Part shown: one piece after another, positions 11,221-22,610 of the stretch
How the letters are laid out: every line of letters starts with the position of its first letter
How positions within the stretch are numbered: position 1 is the stretch's first letter
Assembly: GCA_029721435.1 (NCBI GenBank)
Contig: CM056576.1
Location: forward strand, 69,891,876-69,955,875
Origin: Gymnothorax reevesii
Lineage: Eukaryota; Chordata; Actinopteri; Anguilliformes; Muraenidae
DNA length: 64,000 nt
Reading direction: 5' to 3'
The notes under the pieces: generated by a model
Seen by the model: the letters and a program-made list of their open reading frames with translations, nothing else
Databases searched by the model: none
Told to the model about the DNA's origin: nothing
Translations under genes and position numbers: made by a program

Positions 11221-12511
11221 ATTGCACCCCCTTCGCGGGAGCGCGCGTTCGTCATTCCAATACAAAAGTGACCCAGCTCGCTTTTATTTCGCAGAGAGTA
11301 GCACCGTTTCATGTGTTAAATTCTTGCAAAGGATTTACCGCTTTAATTCCGCAACCAATCACAGTGCTAAAAAGTCCAAACGACTGTATCATATTTTTAA
11401 TTTTTGCGAAGGAGGTACTGAAATTAAATAACAAATGGTATGGTGGAAATATAGGCCTATAGCTATATAGCCAGACTAATTACAAAACTAATTATTTCTG
11501 TTAGTCCCAGCATCAATTCCTTTTAACAGCATGCATAGGGCCATAGTACATGTAACCTTAATGAATTTCATGCATGTAGCACTTTCCTTGTCTGAGTTAG
11601 ACAGCGGGTGCAATTCACAGCAAGCCTAAAACATGGGCTGTCGTGGAATGCACCCCCTGGATTTTTTATTTCTGTTAGTCCCAGCATCAATTCCTTTTAA
11701 CAGTGTGCATAGGGCCATAGTACATGTAACCCTAATGAATTTCATGCATGTAGCACTTTCCTTGTCTGAGTTAGACAGCGGGTGCAATTCACAGCAAGCC
11801 AAAAATATGAGCTGCCCACCCTCTGTAGTGTTATTCCTGTTCTGCCCAGAATTAGCTTCATTTTGATGTAAATATTGTTTTCAATTCATACAGCTCTATT
11901 TGTAGGAGTTTATATGTTTTAAGTAAAAATAATTCATTAAAGAAGTCTTTATTGATTTTTTAAAATTTGATCATTCATTAGTTCTTTCACTTAATTTAAT
12001 TTTGTTAAGACCTGAGACAAACATTTGACTTCTCTAAAAGAAGAACATCTGATGTGGTGGGCATATACGCATATCCCGCAAATGCCTTTCAACCTACATA
12101 ATAGTTATGCAATTTAGCCACGAAACGCCTACTTGCTCATATTATTAGAACTTCATTTTGTAATTAGTCTGGCTGTATAGCTATATATTTCCACAAAACC
12201 GATGTTGTGAAATACGAAGGCTTGATATAAGATTATGCCTTCGTTATCACTCGTATCACGTGGCTTTAGGATATTACGTCGCGAAGCCATACCATTTGTT
12301 ATTTAATTTCAGTACCTCCTTCGCAAAAATTAAAAATATGATACAGTCATTCGGACTTTTTAGCACTGTGATGGTTGCGGTATTAAAGCGGTAAATCCTT
12401 GGCAAGAATTTAACACGTGAAATGGTGCTACTCTCTGCGAAATAAAAGCGACCTGGGTCACTTTTGTATTGGAATGATGTACGCGCGCTCCCGCGAAGGG
12501 GGTGCAATCTG
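11221..12511. mobile_element. Foldback (long inverted repeat) element
   Basis: The left arm at 11221-11500 is the reverse complement of 12150-12511, about 90 percent identical by eye. Both start with GCACCCCCTTCGCGGGAGCGCGC at their outer ends and run inward to AGCCAGACTAATTACAAAA. The right arm carries about 90 extra bases (12195-12288) absent from the left. The spacer has a tandem duplication (see 11491-11810). No transposase is encoded, so this is a non-autonomous element of unknown superfamily. Short frames in both arms give similar peptides only because the DNA is duplicated. Confidence 0.75.
11491..11810. repeat. Direct tandem duplication, period about 173 bp
   Basis: The phrase TTTCTGTTAGTCCCAGCATC begins at about 11495 and again at about 11668. 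About 140 bases then repeat with few changes, ending near ATTCACAGCAAGCC in both copies. The array sits in the spacer of the foldback element. Confidence 0.85.
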
Positions 12512-12539
12512 CGGCAGGGGTGCATTCTACAGCACAACA

Positions 12540-12971
12540 CCGGCCATACCCGCAGCTGAGGAGGAGACCGCGCAGAGACTCTACGATCTCATCCTCTGCT
12601 GCGGGGACAGCCGGCTGGACCGTGGAGCAACCCCGTGGAGAAAAGGCTAATGCAATTGGTGATAGGCCAATATCAACAAGGGTTTGGAGAAGAGTGCCCT
12701 TAATATAGCCGTCCCCATTTGGGGAGACCCATTTGGCCAAAAGGACACAATTAAGGGTTCTTGCGGGTGAATCCCGCCAAAATATTCCATAAAACATTGA
12801 GCATTTGGATATGTTAATACCCTCCACCACATTTTCAATACCTAAAGCCTCCAACAGTCGGCTATAATGACTCCTTTTAGGAAGTCCTCTCATACGTTTC
12901 ACCTGATTACTCTGGAATTTCTCAATATATTGCTTTTCGGAGTCAAGGAGATACAGGCAGTGTAAAGACAC
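12540..12971 (-). pseudogene. Possible LINE ORF2 C-terminal fragment
   Basis: The minus-strand frame beginning at 12971 has LDSEKQYIEKFQSNQVKRMRGLPKRSHYSRLLEALGI. This resembles the region after the reverse transcriptase of several LINE clades, where a basic QxxxxRRxLGLPK segment is followed by an LL-LEALGI segment. There is no RT core, endonuclease or poly-A tail to confirm it. The frame then runs into the foldback arm at 12511, which marks the break. It is therefore a short relic, and the clade is not assigned. Confidence 0.4.
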
Positions 12972-14283
12972 TGACCAAAAGTTATTGGGTTTGATGATTC
13001 TGTAGCAATAAACCTTTCTTGAATTTAATATTTGCTTTTGATTTTAAAAGGAGTTCTGCTTTTTATTGGCTGGAAAATTCATGAACTCGTTGGAAAACAT
13101 ATAGCCTTTACTTTAGCGTGTTTTTTTTATGTCGGCCCGAATAATTCCCATGATCTTAAACTATAGGTGTAAATATATATTGATGCAATTTTGCAAAAAA
13201 TAAATATTATACGACAGCAAAGTAGTGTCTATTTAGTAGACCGCATACTTTTATGGCAATATTTCAGTAGGCAACAGCATCAATACATCTCAAATACTGT
13301 TGTAAATGTGAAGTAGGAATGATGTTTACGTTGCTCTTGGGGAGGTCTTCCTTATTATGTGCTTTCCTTTGGAAATGACCATGAATTTGACCTTACGCCT
13401 CGAGTTAGATAGCCGTGGATTTTTACACCCAGTCTTCGTGAAAATAGAGTGTACTAATGGTCTTGCTACAACTGAGTATTGGCTGCTTTTACTCCAATAT
13501 TTCTTCTTTATAACACCACTGGGGTTCTTGGCACCCACAAAATATTCAGAATCATTTTGTTACATTTTGTTTCCAAGTAGTCATGCAACATAAAATGTAG
13601 CTGCTATTAATGTTTCCCATATTAATACTACTAATAATAATAATGATTAACTTTATTAATCCTTTGCAGGAAATTACATTGTCTTGACAGCTTCATTACT
13701 TCAATACACATAATAATGTTGCACTCTCATACTATACTATTTTGCCACTAATGGTAATAAATGGAAAAATAGGGTTGAAGTGTACATGATGTATGTGATG
13801 TACAGTTATATAACTGACAAGTTTAAATAGTCCACCTTACAAATGGCAGTTGTTTGCTCCGTCACATTGATGGCAAGTACAGGAGTAGAATTTGCACTTT
13901 AATCTTTCAAAATGTTGATACAGTACTACTTGATGCACTTCAAACCCTTTACCTACTGCTATCTACATAACCACTTTAACTGTTATTTTCCTTCAGCATT
14001 TTCATACCTTTTGAAGTCTGGAGATTTTTTTTTTTCATTTTTTGTTTATCATCAGAGTTAAAAAAAAAATATCCCACTCTCATAAACAATTGTAATTTTC
14101 AGAAGCTTCAAACTCATTTCCAGCAGCTTTAACCTCACACTTTCAACAATGTGAACCTCAGGCCCATGCAGCTACCCTTGGAGCTGCACTTTTCTAGTTT
14201 TCATCTGCTGTTTGTTTGGGATCGAGTTGTTGTTGCTGTTCTGCAATATTTTGTTTGTTTTTTTTTTGCACTGAGTGTACTTA
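12972..14283. other. No gene seen; AT-rich spacer
   Basis: Low-complexity AT-rich DNA. At 13630-13680 there is an AAT microsatellite followed by CTTTATTAATCCTTTGCAGG, which resembles a LINE 3' tail common in fish genomes. Poly-T runs occur at 14024-14034 and poly-A at 14060-14069. A 78-codon frame (13357-13593) has no recognisable motif. Confidence 0.45.
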
Positions 14284-15751
14284 TACTGACCAAAACTTCC
14301 AACGCAACACATTACAATTTTGAAATATTTGGTGTACATAAAATGGGATATTAGTTTTGAGCCATGATACATCAATTACAACTTACAAGCTCAGAAAGTT
14401 GTTTTGATTTTGTTGTGTGGGCAGCTCATTCCGCTTGATTGCACATTGTTTAGAATTTTGCCTATCCCATCAGGTTGAGTAGAACTCATTGACCAATCCT
14501 TCGGGAATTTGGTCAATAAATAGCCGTAGCAATGGGCAACTTAAATATTCCTTTGCATTATCCTGGGTCAACGTGTGACCATGCCGTTGGTATGCTCACT
14601 GGTGGAATGTCGCAAAGACGGGTTGCAAGGAACCTGGGCGCCCACGTGTCGACTATATCACGTCTCTGGAGTCGGTAGAATGAAACAGGAAGCACCGGTG
14701 ATCGACCACGTGCCCCCAGACCATGTGTCACCACCCCTCAGCAGGATCGCCATATTCGCCTCCAGCACCTGCACAATCGCTTCCTGCTAGCTACAGTCAC
14801 TGCTGCTCAGACCAGAGGTTGTCACCAGAACTGGATTAGCGACCAAACCTTACGGAACCGCCTGCGTGAAGCCCACTTGCACGACCAACGTCCCCGCCGT
14901 GGTTTGGTGTTGACTCCTGCACCTCGCCGCGTCCGTCTGAGATGGTCAAGGGCACATTTGGGCTGGAATGCTCTCAGGTGGAACAGGGTGCTCTTCTCCG
15001 ATGAATCGAGGTTCAAGTTGAGTGTGTCTGAAGGAAGACTGCGTGTATGGCATAGGCGACGGGAACGTTATACTGACGCTACCATCCTGCAGCGTGACTG
15101 CTATGGTGGACCCAGAGTGATGGTTTGGGTGGGAATATGCAGTAGACACAGACCTCATTTTCATCGATGGAAACCTCAGTGCGGCCTGTTACCGTGACGA
15201 CATCCTTACCCCTGTCGCAGTTCCACTCGTCCATCGTTATCGCCTAACGCTGCAACAGGATAACGTGAGACCACGTCCCCAGAGTCTGTCAGGACCACCT
15301 GAGGCAGAATAATGTTCAGTGTCTTGATTGGCCTGCATATTCCCCAGATTTATCCCATAGATGTTCTATAGGGTTTATTCTGGATCGCCGGGTGAGAAGG
15401 CGTGATCCAGAACCAGCCACAGTCCAACAGTTGCTTCAAGCACTCCAGGAGGAATGGGACCGCATCACACAGGATGAAATTCGGCATTTGATTGACTCCA
15501 TACATCGCAGAATCCAGGCTGTGTGTGACGCCAGAGGAGGCCATACAAGATACTGACTTCAGTGATCCAGAATTGCGCCTTCAACTGATGCAATGAATTG
15601 GAAACCAGGAAAAATCTGTTCTTAATTCCTGACTCTAAAACTGTGTTTTTGATTTGAATCTTAATATTTGTTATGCATTGTTAAATTTATCGTAAGAAAA
15701 TGACATGTGTTGCAATAAACCCGAGTGTTGCGTTGGAAGTTTTGGTCAGTG
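14284..15751 (+). mobile_element. Tc1-like DNA transposon with both terminal repeats
   Basis: The terminal inverted repeats match perfectly over 26 bases starting ACTGACCAAAACTTCCAACG (14285) and ending in its reverse complement at 15750. TA dinucleotides flank both ends (14282-14283 and 15752-15753). The total of 1,468 bp is a normal Tc1-like length. The transposase inside is broken, so this copy could move only if supplied in trans. Confidence 0.93.
14560..15556 (+). pseudogene. Tc1-like transposase pseudogene
   Basis: The plus strand encodes, in changing frames, an N-terminal helix-turn-helix region (GMLTGGMSQRRVARNLG, 14590-14640) and an LR-AHLHDQRPRRG linker. The catalytic block WNRVLFSDESRFKLS (about 14984-15028) carries the first catalytic Asp. 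It continues with YGGPRVMVWVGI, a degraded QQDNVRPR block (about 15255-15280) and a C-terminal SPDLS region with RIQAVCDARGGHTRY before a stop at about 15556. Several frameshifts and stops interrupt it. The order and spacing are typical of a transposase of about 340 residues. Confidence 0.88.
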
Positions 15752-16883
15752 TATTTAGTATTGGAAGGGTTTTGCCTTTGTGAGATACTCTTCATTTACA
15801 GTTAATTAAAACCACCTTTCTGAATGTCTGGGAACTCAAACATTCTACATTGACTATGTTGCTAGTAATGGTGACGATAATGATAGCATCATCATGATGA
15901 TGACAATCCTAATGGTTCGAATACCAGTTGGATACTTATTTTTAAAGTTATGCTTGTTCTAGAGTATCCAAGGTTATTTTTACTTAAAGAGCCATTCCAC
16001 AAGAGATTGACATTCAGTGCGCAGTTGACCCCCCCTGGAATTGAATGAAACTTGGCACATAGGTAGACATGAGTGTCTCACAGAAAAAGCCGAATTTTTA
16101 GGTCCGTATTTCACAGTGCCTGCCGATGGCGCCATCTGGAATTCACTCAAGTGGCTCAGTTTTGCTGTTGACGCCACATTTTACATCAACTATTATGACT
16201 TAAGGCTACAAAGTAACAAATATGATATACTTTTATCATGACCTGTGACACTTCAAGTCTGGTTAGACTTTAGCACCACATCAGCGCCAAGCTGGGTTAC
16301 AACATTATGGAGCCAGCATTATTTGAGAAATAACAATAAAAATTGAAAATGGGAATGGGAATAAAATAATACCCCAGACATATACTAAACTAGAATGCTT
16401 TATTATGTGTTTACACACAACAAGGACTATCATTTTCAGTGAATAGCACTTTATTTCTGTGTTTGTGCAATAGACGGCCAGAAAATGTTTGAAATTCATT
16501 TTTGGTGCATGTTTGCGGTATGTTTTCTCTGTAACCCAGATTTGTACTGAGAGGGTAAATGCTGTTTGCTATGCTTTTGGAACTCTATTTTCAGGAATAC
16601 CAAGCATTTCTTTGGTAGTATCTACGCTTTCAAGCTAGACGGAGCCAAAGTTGGTGGAAAACTCAAAATGGACCATTTCATAGCAGATTGTGCCTATGTT
16701 AAGGTGGCATTAGTTTGTATACCCAGGAAGATTGAGATCTGAAATTCTCTGGATATATAGACCTTTTGGGGTACATTATAGCATTAGTAAAATTTCAATG
16801 GTAGAATTTTCAGTTTAGATGATTTTAAACATCAAAAGTTGGAAAAATTTGCCTCCAGGGGCTCTGTGTGCTGGCACTATTCT

Positions 16884-16999
16884 GGGGTGCATTTCCCAAA
16901 AACGTAGTTGCTAAGTTAGCAACTTACAAAGTTTTCCCAGCCACTGTCAATGGGCCCATCTATGTAAGTTAGCATCTATGATTTTGGGAAATGCACCCC
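16884..16999. mobile_element. Palindromic MITE
   Basis: The ends GGGGTGCATTTCCCAAAA (16884) and its reverse complement TTTTGGGAAATGCACCCC (to 16999) match perfectly over 18 bases, and inner GTAAGTTAGCA/TGCTAAGTTAGC stretches also relate. At 116 bp it is a non-autonomous DNA transposon. The superfamily is unassigned because no target duplication is clear. Confidence 0.75.
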
Positions 17000-17007
17000 T
17001 GTATGGT

Positions 17008-17038
17008 TAGTTGTTAAATACATCTAATGATGCAGATT
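17008..17038. repeat. 31-bp target-site duplication, left copy
   Basis: The sequence from TAGTTGTTAAATACATC to GATGCAGATT is identical to 21368-21398. It marks the insertion point of the R2/Hero-like element. The joined flanks restore continuity of the giant inverted repeat arm. Confidence 0.92.
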
Positions 17039-17131
17039 CTTGGACACATCATCAGTGATGTACCTGGGTTCATCGGCAGTTTCAGGTCTTTCAACATCAG
17101 ACCCCCTCACCCAGGCGTCCGGCCGGGGTGA

Positions 17132-17700
17132 TCAGTTCCTGGCCTGTGTCCAAGCAGCATTAGCCCACTGCTTGTCCCTTTGGATCCACAGCCATCGCGA
17201 GGCTCTCTCAGCGGCCTCAGAAGCTTCGCAGATGGCTCTCCTCTTGCGTGCCCCTGTGATGCCCAGGAGACTATAGGCCTTGCAGAGTGATCTTCCTACA
17301 AAGCCTCGCCCCCCTACCTCTATTGGTAAACATTGCGCGCGCCACCCCCGTCTGCGGCATTCCTCCACCAGCTCTGAGTATTTCTCCTTCTTTCTCTCAC
17401 TTGCTTCCTCCATCCTCCCAGGGCACTGTTAGCTCCATCATGACAACCTGCTTGGATGCCTCTGAGAATAGGACGATGTCTGGCCTAAGTCTGGTTCCTA
17501 CGATGTTTTCAGGAAACTTCAGCTGTTTTCCCAGGTCCGCCCTTAGCTGCCAGTCCTTCGCTGTTCCCAGGAGGCCTGACTGGGCGTTCAGGCGGGAAGG
17601 CAATGTTTCCCACACCATGTTAATACTTGGGCGGGCCGCTGAAGTAAACAGACGGCCGCCCAAGAAGTATTCAAGAGAATTTGATTTAAAAAAAAAAAAA
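17132..17700 (-). pseudogene. Restriction-like endonuclease end of the R2/Hero-like ORF
   Basis: The frame ending at 17397 contains DWQLRADLGKQLKFPENI, then LRPDIVLFSEASKQVVMMELTVPWE. The RPD and the E in MELTVPWE are the PD-(D/E)XK catalytic residues that nick target DNA for target-primed reverse transcription. A one-base shift near 17405 moves into the 17132-17413 frame with KYSELVEECRRRGWRAQCLPIEVGGRGFVG and a conserved tail ending at a stop at 17134. The part upstream of about 17690, between RT and endonuclease, is missing. Confidence 0.82.
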
Positions 17701-19120
17701 ACAAAACGGGTCGCGACCGGAGATACCGCATGTAACGTTAGTTCGCCGTCACTCAAGCCTGGTTTATACTTCTGCGGCGCGTAGCAAAAATGTGACGAAT
17801 TGGCCAATTCGTCGCTCTCGCGGAGCGCTCCACACCTACGCAGCCGCGTTGCCGCGCACCTCTCCAAAATCCAAAGCTGCCACGTACGGGGAGGCTGTGA
17901 TTGGTTGGCACACACAGCACTGCAAAGTCCGTCACCGTTTTGAGTCCGTAGGATATTAACAATGGAGTAACATTAACAAACTGGTTGTCTTTGTGTGTTC
18001 TGTTGTGTCTTTACTGTGAACCTTAATATGAACAAACACCGACGATTTTGCTGTCGTTCATTATCACCGTCAGGGGAAATGCAGACAATAAGGTGTTTAT
18101 CTAATGTTCAGAATTCATACGCACCTGCCCCATTGACGACCTTGTTCTGGTTTTATATGTGCGGTTTGCAATCTTTGTCGTACACTTTCATTGAATAGGC
18201 ACTTCAACGATTTTGCTTTCGTTCATGATCAGCTCTAGGGAAAGTGCATACAATATGGCTAAGTGCTTTCGCTCGTAGCAGTGCACTTGCAAATAACGAA
18301 CTCTTGTTCTCGTTGTGCGGTTTGTCGTCTTTGCAAGGAATCGACGGAAAACCTTTGGTATTGAAATACACCCCGGTAGTTTTAATTCGCAGCTTTGGGG
18401 TACAACCGTTTGCTGCCAAATAATATTCAGCTATTCAACTGAACAAGACACCCTCTCATCACCCCACCCGCTGCGCGGCTTTAAACCCTTCGCAAAACTA
18501 TCATACGCCCGCCCCCCTTGTGTAGCTCAGGCGGCTAAGTGCGACAGACGATTACATGACTTTTTTTTTTTTTTTTTTTAAAGACAACACAGAGGCAAGA
18601 TCCGGCCTTGTAGAGTTTCCATTCAAACTTCTGTCAAAAGTGCAAAATCTCAACTATATACCATGTTTGAATGGTCTCAATAGGCCAAGTTAAACCATAC
18701 TTAGGATAAATCGATCGCGCCATACTTTTCATGATTATTTTTGTCACGTTAGATGGAGAGGTTAAGGTAGCCGTTCAGCTACATGGTCATTCAATTTCTG
18801 TCCGCAGACTTTGTGCACTTCATGCTTGCAAAGCACTTTGTGCTTTGGGTTTGTGGATTAACATCTCAAACGAAATGGTGTTATATGTTTTAAGGCTCAG
18901 TATGTTTGTTTATCGCTGTCCCAATCCAGTTTTTTCTCTTACGCTCCAATGACAGCCTTATTTTATTAATATTGTTATTATTTTATTTGAATACAAAATA
19001 AGTGCAAAAAATGTGGTGTCACTGAGTAATGTAGTAACAATTTTTACTCTGAAAATTCACTAGAATGCACGATATGAAGAGTAAAATGACAAAACAAAAA
19101 AATTTGCTGGTATACTGATA
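17700..19120. other. Foreign segment replacing the middle of the R2/Hero-like ORF
   Basis: Coding similarity stops at about 19120 (after VYQH on the minus strand) and resumes near 17690. Between them lie an A-run (17688-17702), GCCTGGTTTATACTTCTGCG at 17758, which resembles a MITE end frequent in fish, and a tRNA-like string before a long T-run (see 18515-18579). The rest is unclassified. I see no flanking duplication, so this may be an insertion combined with a deletion. Confidence 0.5.
18515..18579 (+). other. tRNA-like fragment followed by poly-T
   Basis: TGTGTAGCTCAGGCGGCTAAG (from 18521) resembles an A-box and D-arm, and is followed by GTGCGACAGACG and then a run of about 19 T (18561-18579). 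This could be the head of a tRNA-derived SINE. No B-box is visible, so a functional tRNA gene is unlikely. Confidence 0.25.
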
Positions 19121-19831
19121 ATGCTGGTACACCCACACCCTGAATTTCCCCGGGAGACTTGACTTATCGACTGTAGTCAGCCAGCTCTCAAGCTGCTTGT
19201 TGGTTGCCCTGGTGGAACCGGCATCCTTTAGGGAGCAGTCAAAGGTTTTTCCGAGGCTCTTCACAGGTTTCTCAGTGACTGATGGAATGCGGGTACCGCC
19301 TAGGGAGAAGTGGAACCGGTCAGCCTCCTTCCTTCTCTTCAGGAGGAGTGACCTGGACTTTTCCGGCTTGAAGTGCATCCAACCCCATGTGGCTAGTTTC
19401 TCCAAGCCCTGGAGGATCCATCTGCATCCTGGGACTGACTCTGTTGTTACGGTCAGGTCGTCCATAAACGCTCTGATGGGAGGCTGACGGATTCCGGACT
19501 TGGATTTGGGACCTCTGCATTCCGGCTCGGCAGACTTAACCAGCATGTTCATGGCAAGGGAAAAGAGTATAACTGAAATGGTACATCCAGTGATAATCCC
19601 TTTCTCCAGTCGGTGCTGCTCCGATGTAACTGTGCCTGAGGTGAACCTCAGATTAAAGCTGTTATAATAATCCATGATGAGGGCTTTGATGTTGCATGGG
19701 ACATGGTGCCTCTCCAATGCCACCTCCACAAGCTTGTGGGGTATGGAGCCGTACGCGTTGGCTAGGTCCAGCCATAGTACAGCTAGGTCTCCTTTCCCCT
19801 CTCGTGCCTCTCTGATGAGCTGTGTCACCAC
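19120..19831 (-). pseudogene. Reverse transcriptase core of the R2/Hero-like element
   Basis: The minus-strand frame from 19831 carries VLWLDLANAYGSIPHKLV (motif A, catalytic Asp), EKGIITGCTISVILFSLAMN (motif B) and IRAFMDDLTVTTESVPG (motif C, catalytic DD), then the thumb region KPVKSLGKTFDCSL. All three catalytic Asp residues are present. Upstream it is separated by a frameshift from the 19825-21087 frame, and downstream it runs into foreign sequence after residue 240. RT copies the element RNA at the nicked target. Confidence 0.87.
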
Positions 19832-21087
19832 GCCACGGTGTTCAAAGCACCCTGGAACTCCTGGGATCCCCCCTTTTGCACCGAGGGATCGATGTACTGG
19901 TTCTTTAGGAGGTAGTCTGACAGCCGGTGGGAAAGAATACTGAAAAATATCTTCCCCTTGACATTAAGCAGTAAGATGGTTCTAAACTGCTCGATGGTGG
20001 TTGACTTCTCTTCCTTCGGAACCCACACACCTTCCGCAGACCTCCATTGTTGGGCGACCTTTCCCCTCCTCCAGATCACCCTTAGGATCTTCCATAGACA
20101 GTGCAGGAGCTTGGGGCACCTCTTGTACACTAGGTAGGGTACACCATTGAGTCCAGGTGCTGAGTTGTTTCTCGCAGCCTTGACCACAGTTTGGACTTCT
20201 TTCCAACTGGGAACCTTGATGTTCAAATCAGCGGTGGGCACAAGAGGGTTGATAAGCTCTCTGCATTCACCTAAGTCTTCCTCTCGGGCTGCATCGCTGT
20301 AGGTGTCGTGAAGGTAGGTGTCTACTTCCTCTTTTGAACATGTGAGATGGCCGCTGCGCTTCTGGCCTAGCAGCTGTTTAGTAAACCCAAAGGGGTTTGA
20401 TAGGAATGCAGCACGACTTTTGGATCTCTCCTTAGCCCGCCTCCAATGCCATTCTGCTCGACGGAGGGTTAGCAACTTCTTCCTAAGGACACCACGTAGC
20501 TCTGCCAGTCCTGGCTTCTCATCCTCGCTTGCACCCTTGAACTGCCTCTTCAAGTCTCGGAGTTCCTGTCGTAGCTGTGAGATCTTTCCTGCCCTGCGAT
20601 TCTTGGAGTACTGGTTTGTAGCAGTGCGCTTCTCCACTGAACCAAACCTCTCAGAGGTAATGCTGATAATCATGGTTACCATTGTTTGGAGTTTCCTGTC
20701 TGGCCCTCCCTTCATGGTAGCTTCCAAGATCCCATCCACGTCATCATCAAATTGCTGCCACTCACTCCCTTTGCTGCCTGGAGGCCACTTAACCCGCCGT
20801 TGGTGTTGTGGGATGCCTGACGCTTGGGCTTCCCAAGCATGGAGGTTCTGGGCACTGTGGGGTGACTCCTGGCCCGGCTCCTCCTGCGTCTCACCAAGGT
20901 CCTCTGGAGCGTATGGGTTCTGGGTGCTGCGGGGTATATCTCGCCCCAGTTCCTCCTGCGTCTCTCTGAGGTTAATCCTTGAGCGCTGCTCTGGCTGCAC
21001 ACTCATCAAGCATCCCATCTTGGTCTGGTGGATCTTCAGAACTCGTGGGTTTTTGCAGCTCTTGCCGCATACGCATACCACATACAT
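19825..21087 (-). pseudogene. N-terminal half of the R2/Hero-like ORF (zinc finger, RT fingers)
   Basis: A 420-codon minus-strand frame starts at ATG 21087 with VCGKSCKNPRVLKIHQTKMGC, a CCHC-type zinc finger that in this superfamily helps bind target DNA. Two similar proline/glutamate-rich blocks follow (ETQEELGRD... and ETQEEPGQE...), then a basic coiled-coil-like region (about residues 165-225). The RT N-terminal part comes last (APGLNGVPYLVYKRCP; VWVPKEEKSTTIEQFRTILLLNV; LLKNQYIDPSVQKGG). It ends at a frameshift near 19830, where the catalytic part takes over. The plus-strand 309-codon frame here is a shadow. Confidence 0.85.
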
Positions 21088-21367
21088 TGTTGATTGTCCG
21101 TTAGCATTGGTCGGTGCCTGGTTGTCTGTCCGTTCGGGGTGCTCATTCTCCCCCCCCTCTCGGGCTCCCCTGGGGGTATGTCTCTTTAGGGCCTTTCGTA
21201 GCTGGGTTAGGGTTCTTCCTCTCAGAAGCTGCAGGTTGGGTTGCTAGCCCTTCCTGCCCCGATTGCCGTCTTTCCGTGCTGTCTGCTGTCTCTCCCAGCT
21301 GTCACCATTCTATTCATGGTCGTCAACCAGTCTGTTCCTGGCTGTCACTGGCTTAGCCAGAATGACA

Positions 21368-21398
21368 TAGTTGTTAAATACATCTAATGATGCAGATT
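21368..21398. repeat. 31-bp target-site duplication, right copy
   Basis: Identical over 31 bases to 17008-17038. After it the left arm of the giant inverted repeat resumes (GTGGTGGATAGC...GGTGCTCTTAAG), matching the reverse complement near 22750. Confidence 0.92.
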
Positions 21399-21589
21399 TT
21401 TAGTGGTGGATAGCTATCTGACCAAAAGTGGTGCTCTTAAGTCCAAATATTCCATATTCCCAGACATATACCAAAGTTCCGTCTTTTCATATATATAAAG
21501 TATGTGCACAGTCAAACATAAAATTCCTAATCTCTTGGGTATAAAGCTGGGTTGGTTGTATTTTGGAAAAGAATATTGGGGATGACTGA

Positions 21590-22610
21590 AGCATTGTGTC
21601 AACATCCAAGACTTTTACCAGTGGTCAGTACAGTATACATGTTGTAGTGTTGGAGAGTTTCAGGAAATAACAAATTCTCGGCATTTTTGCATTACTATTA
21701 GAATCAGAAAGCAGGCTTCAGTGTTAATTCTAGGATTTCCCTAAGGTATGGTGCTTGGGCATGAAAAAGAGCGCCTCTGTCGCGTCTAGTGAGTGGTTAT
21801 CCTGATAAAGGGCACAGAGGTCCTAGCAAGCAAGTAGCAGCCTGCCAAGAAAAGGGCAGTTCATTTGTAGTGGTAACTTGCATGCCGTCATTCCTTACAC
21901 CTGCCCATGATGTCTAGCCTACAGGATGCCCGCTGAGTGGAAGGGTGGAGTTTCTTTTACGGACTTCCCATTTCTGTGTGTACCAAGCCATGGGTGTTGA
22001 CGCAACTATTGTGCCATATAGGCTGCAGCCCACTATTTAATTCAGAGACAGACATGCTCGCTATCAACGGACTGAGACTCAGAATGCAGTGTAGTGGGGC
22101 TTGCCTCGACTGGCTCTGTGGGTAACACAACCCGGATCCAATGAAGAAGTCCATGGATGGCTGCACAAGGCCAAGGCCATGGAGCACCTCTGGTGCGCAC
22201 CACCAGGTGCCACCATCCCATAATCCAATTCCAAAAACAGACTGACGGATAGAGCTAGTCACATGCTATGTTGACATAATTTTGCTTTGGATAACATGAA
22301 AAGTGAAAAACAGTTTTAACTTTTGTACTATACATTCTGTCTTCATATACATGGTTGTGTGACGAAGATTTTTCAAATTCAAATTAAGTTCAAATTATGG
22401 ACTGTTATTTTATGTAAGTGTATGAATGCTGTTGACGCGTATCTGCATACGTACTTACGGCGGTACACCTTTTACATTATTTCTTTTTTGGCATGTAAAT
22501 ATTTTGGACTGGTCATATTTTGTATTGTACATACAATATTGTACATTTCTGACTGCGCTACACCTGTACTTGGCAACAACCCATGTATTGTGCATTTGTA
22601 ATTCTCACAG
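21590..22610. other. Spacer of the giant inverted repeat; no gene seen
   Basis: Unique-looking sequence between the arms. Frames of up to 101 codons have no recognisable motif. Confidence 0.4.

Larger units (their letters stand above)
17039..21367 (-). mobile_element. R2/Hero-like (RLE-type) non-LTR retrotransposon, minus strand
   Basis: A 4,329-bp insertion is flanked by a perfect 31-bp direct repeat (17008-17038 and 21368-21398), the target-site duplication. On the minus strand, from 21367 downward, it has a short leader, an ORF with an N-terminal zinc finger, reverse transcriptase and a C-terminal restriction-like endonuclease (PD-ExK). This is the domain order of the R2 superfamily, and similarity by memory of the family is closest to the Hero-type elements of fish. 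The coding frame is broken and the middle is replaced by about 1.4 kb of foreign sequence (about 17690-19120). It lies in the left arm of the giant inverted repeat. Confidence 0.85.

Noticed and set aside
18515..18579. Functional tRNA gene
   Set aside because: Only an A-box-like string is seen. There is no B-box or acceptor pairing, and the T-run is far too long for a simple terminator.
20318..21247. 309-codon plus-strand frame
   Set aside because: It is the antisense of the zinc-finger/RT frame of the R2/Hero-like element.
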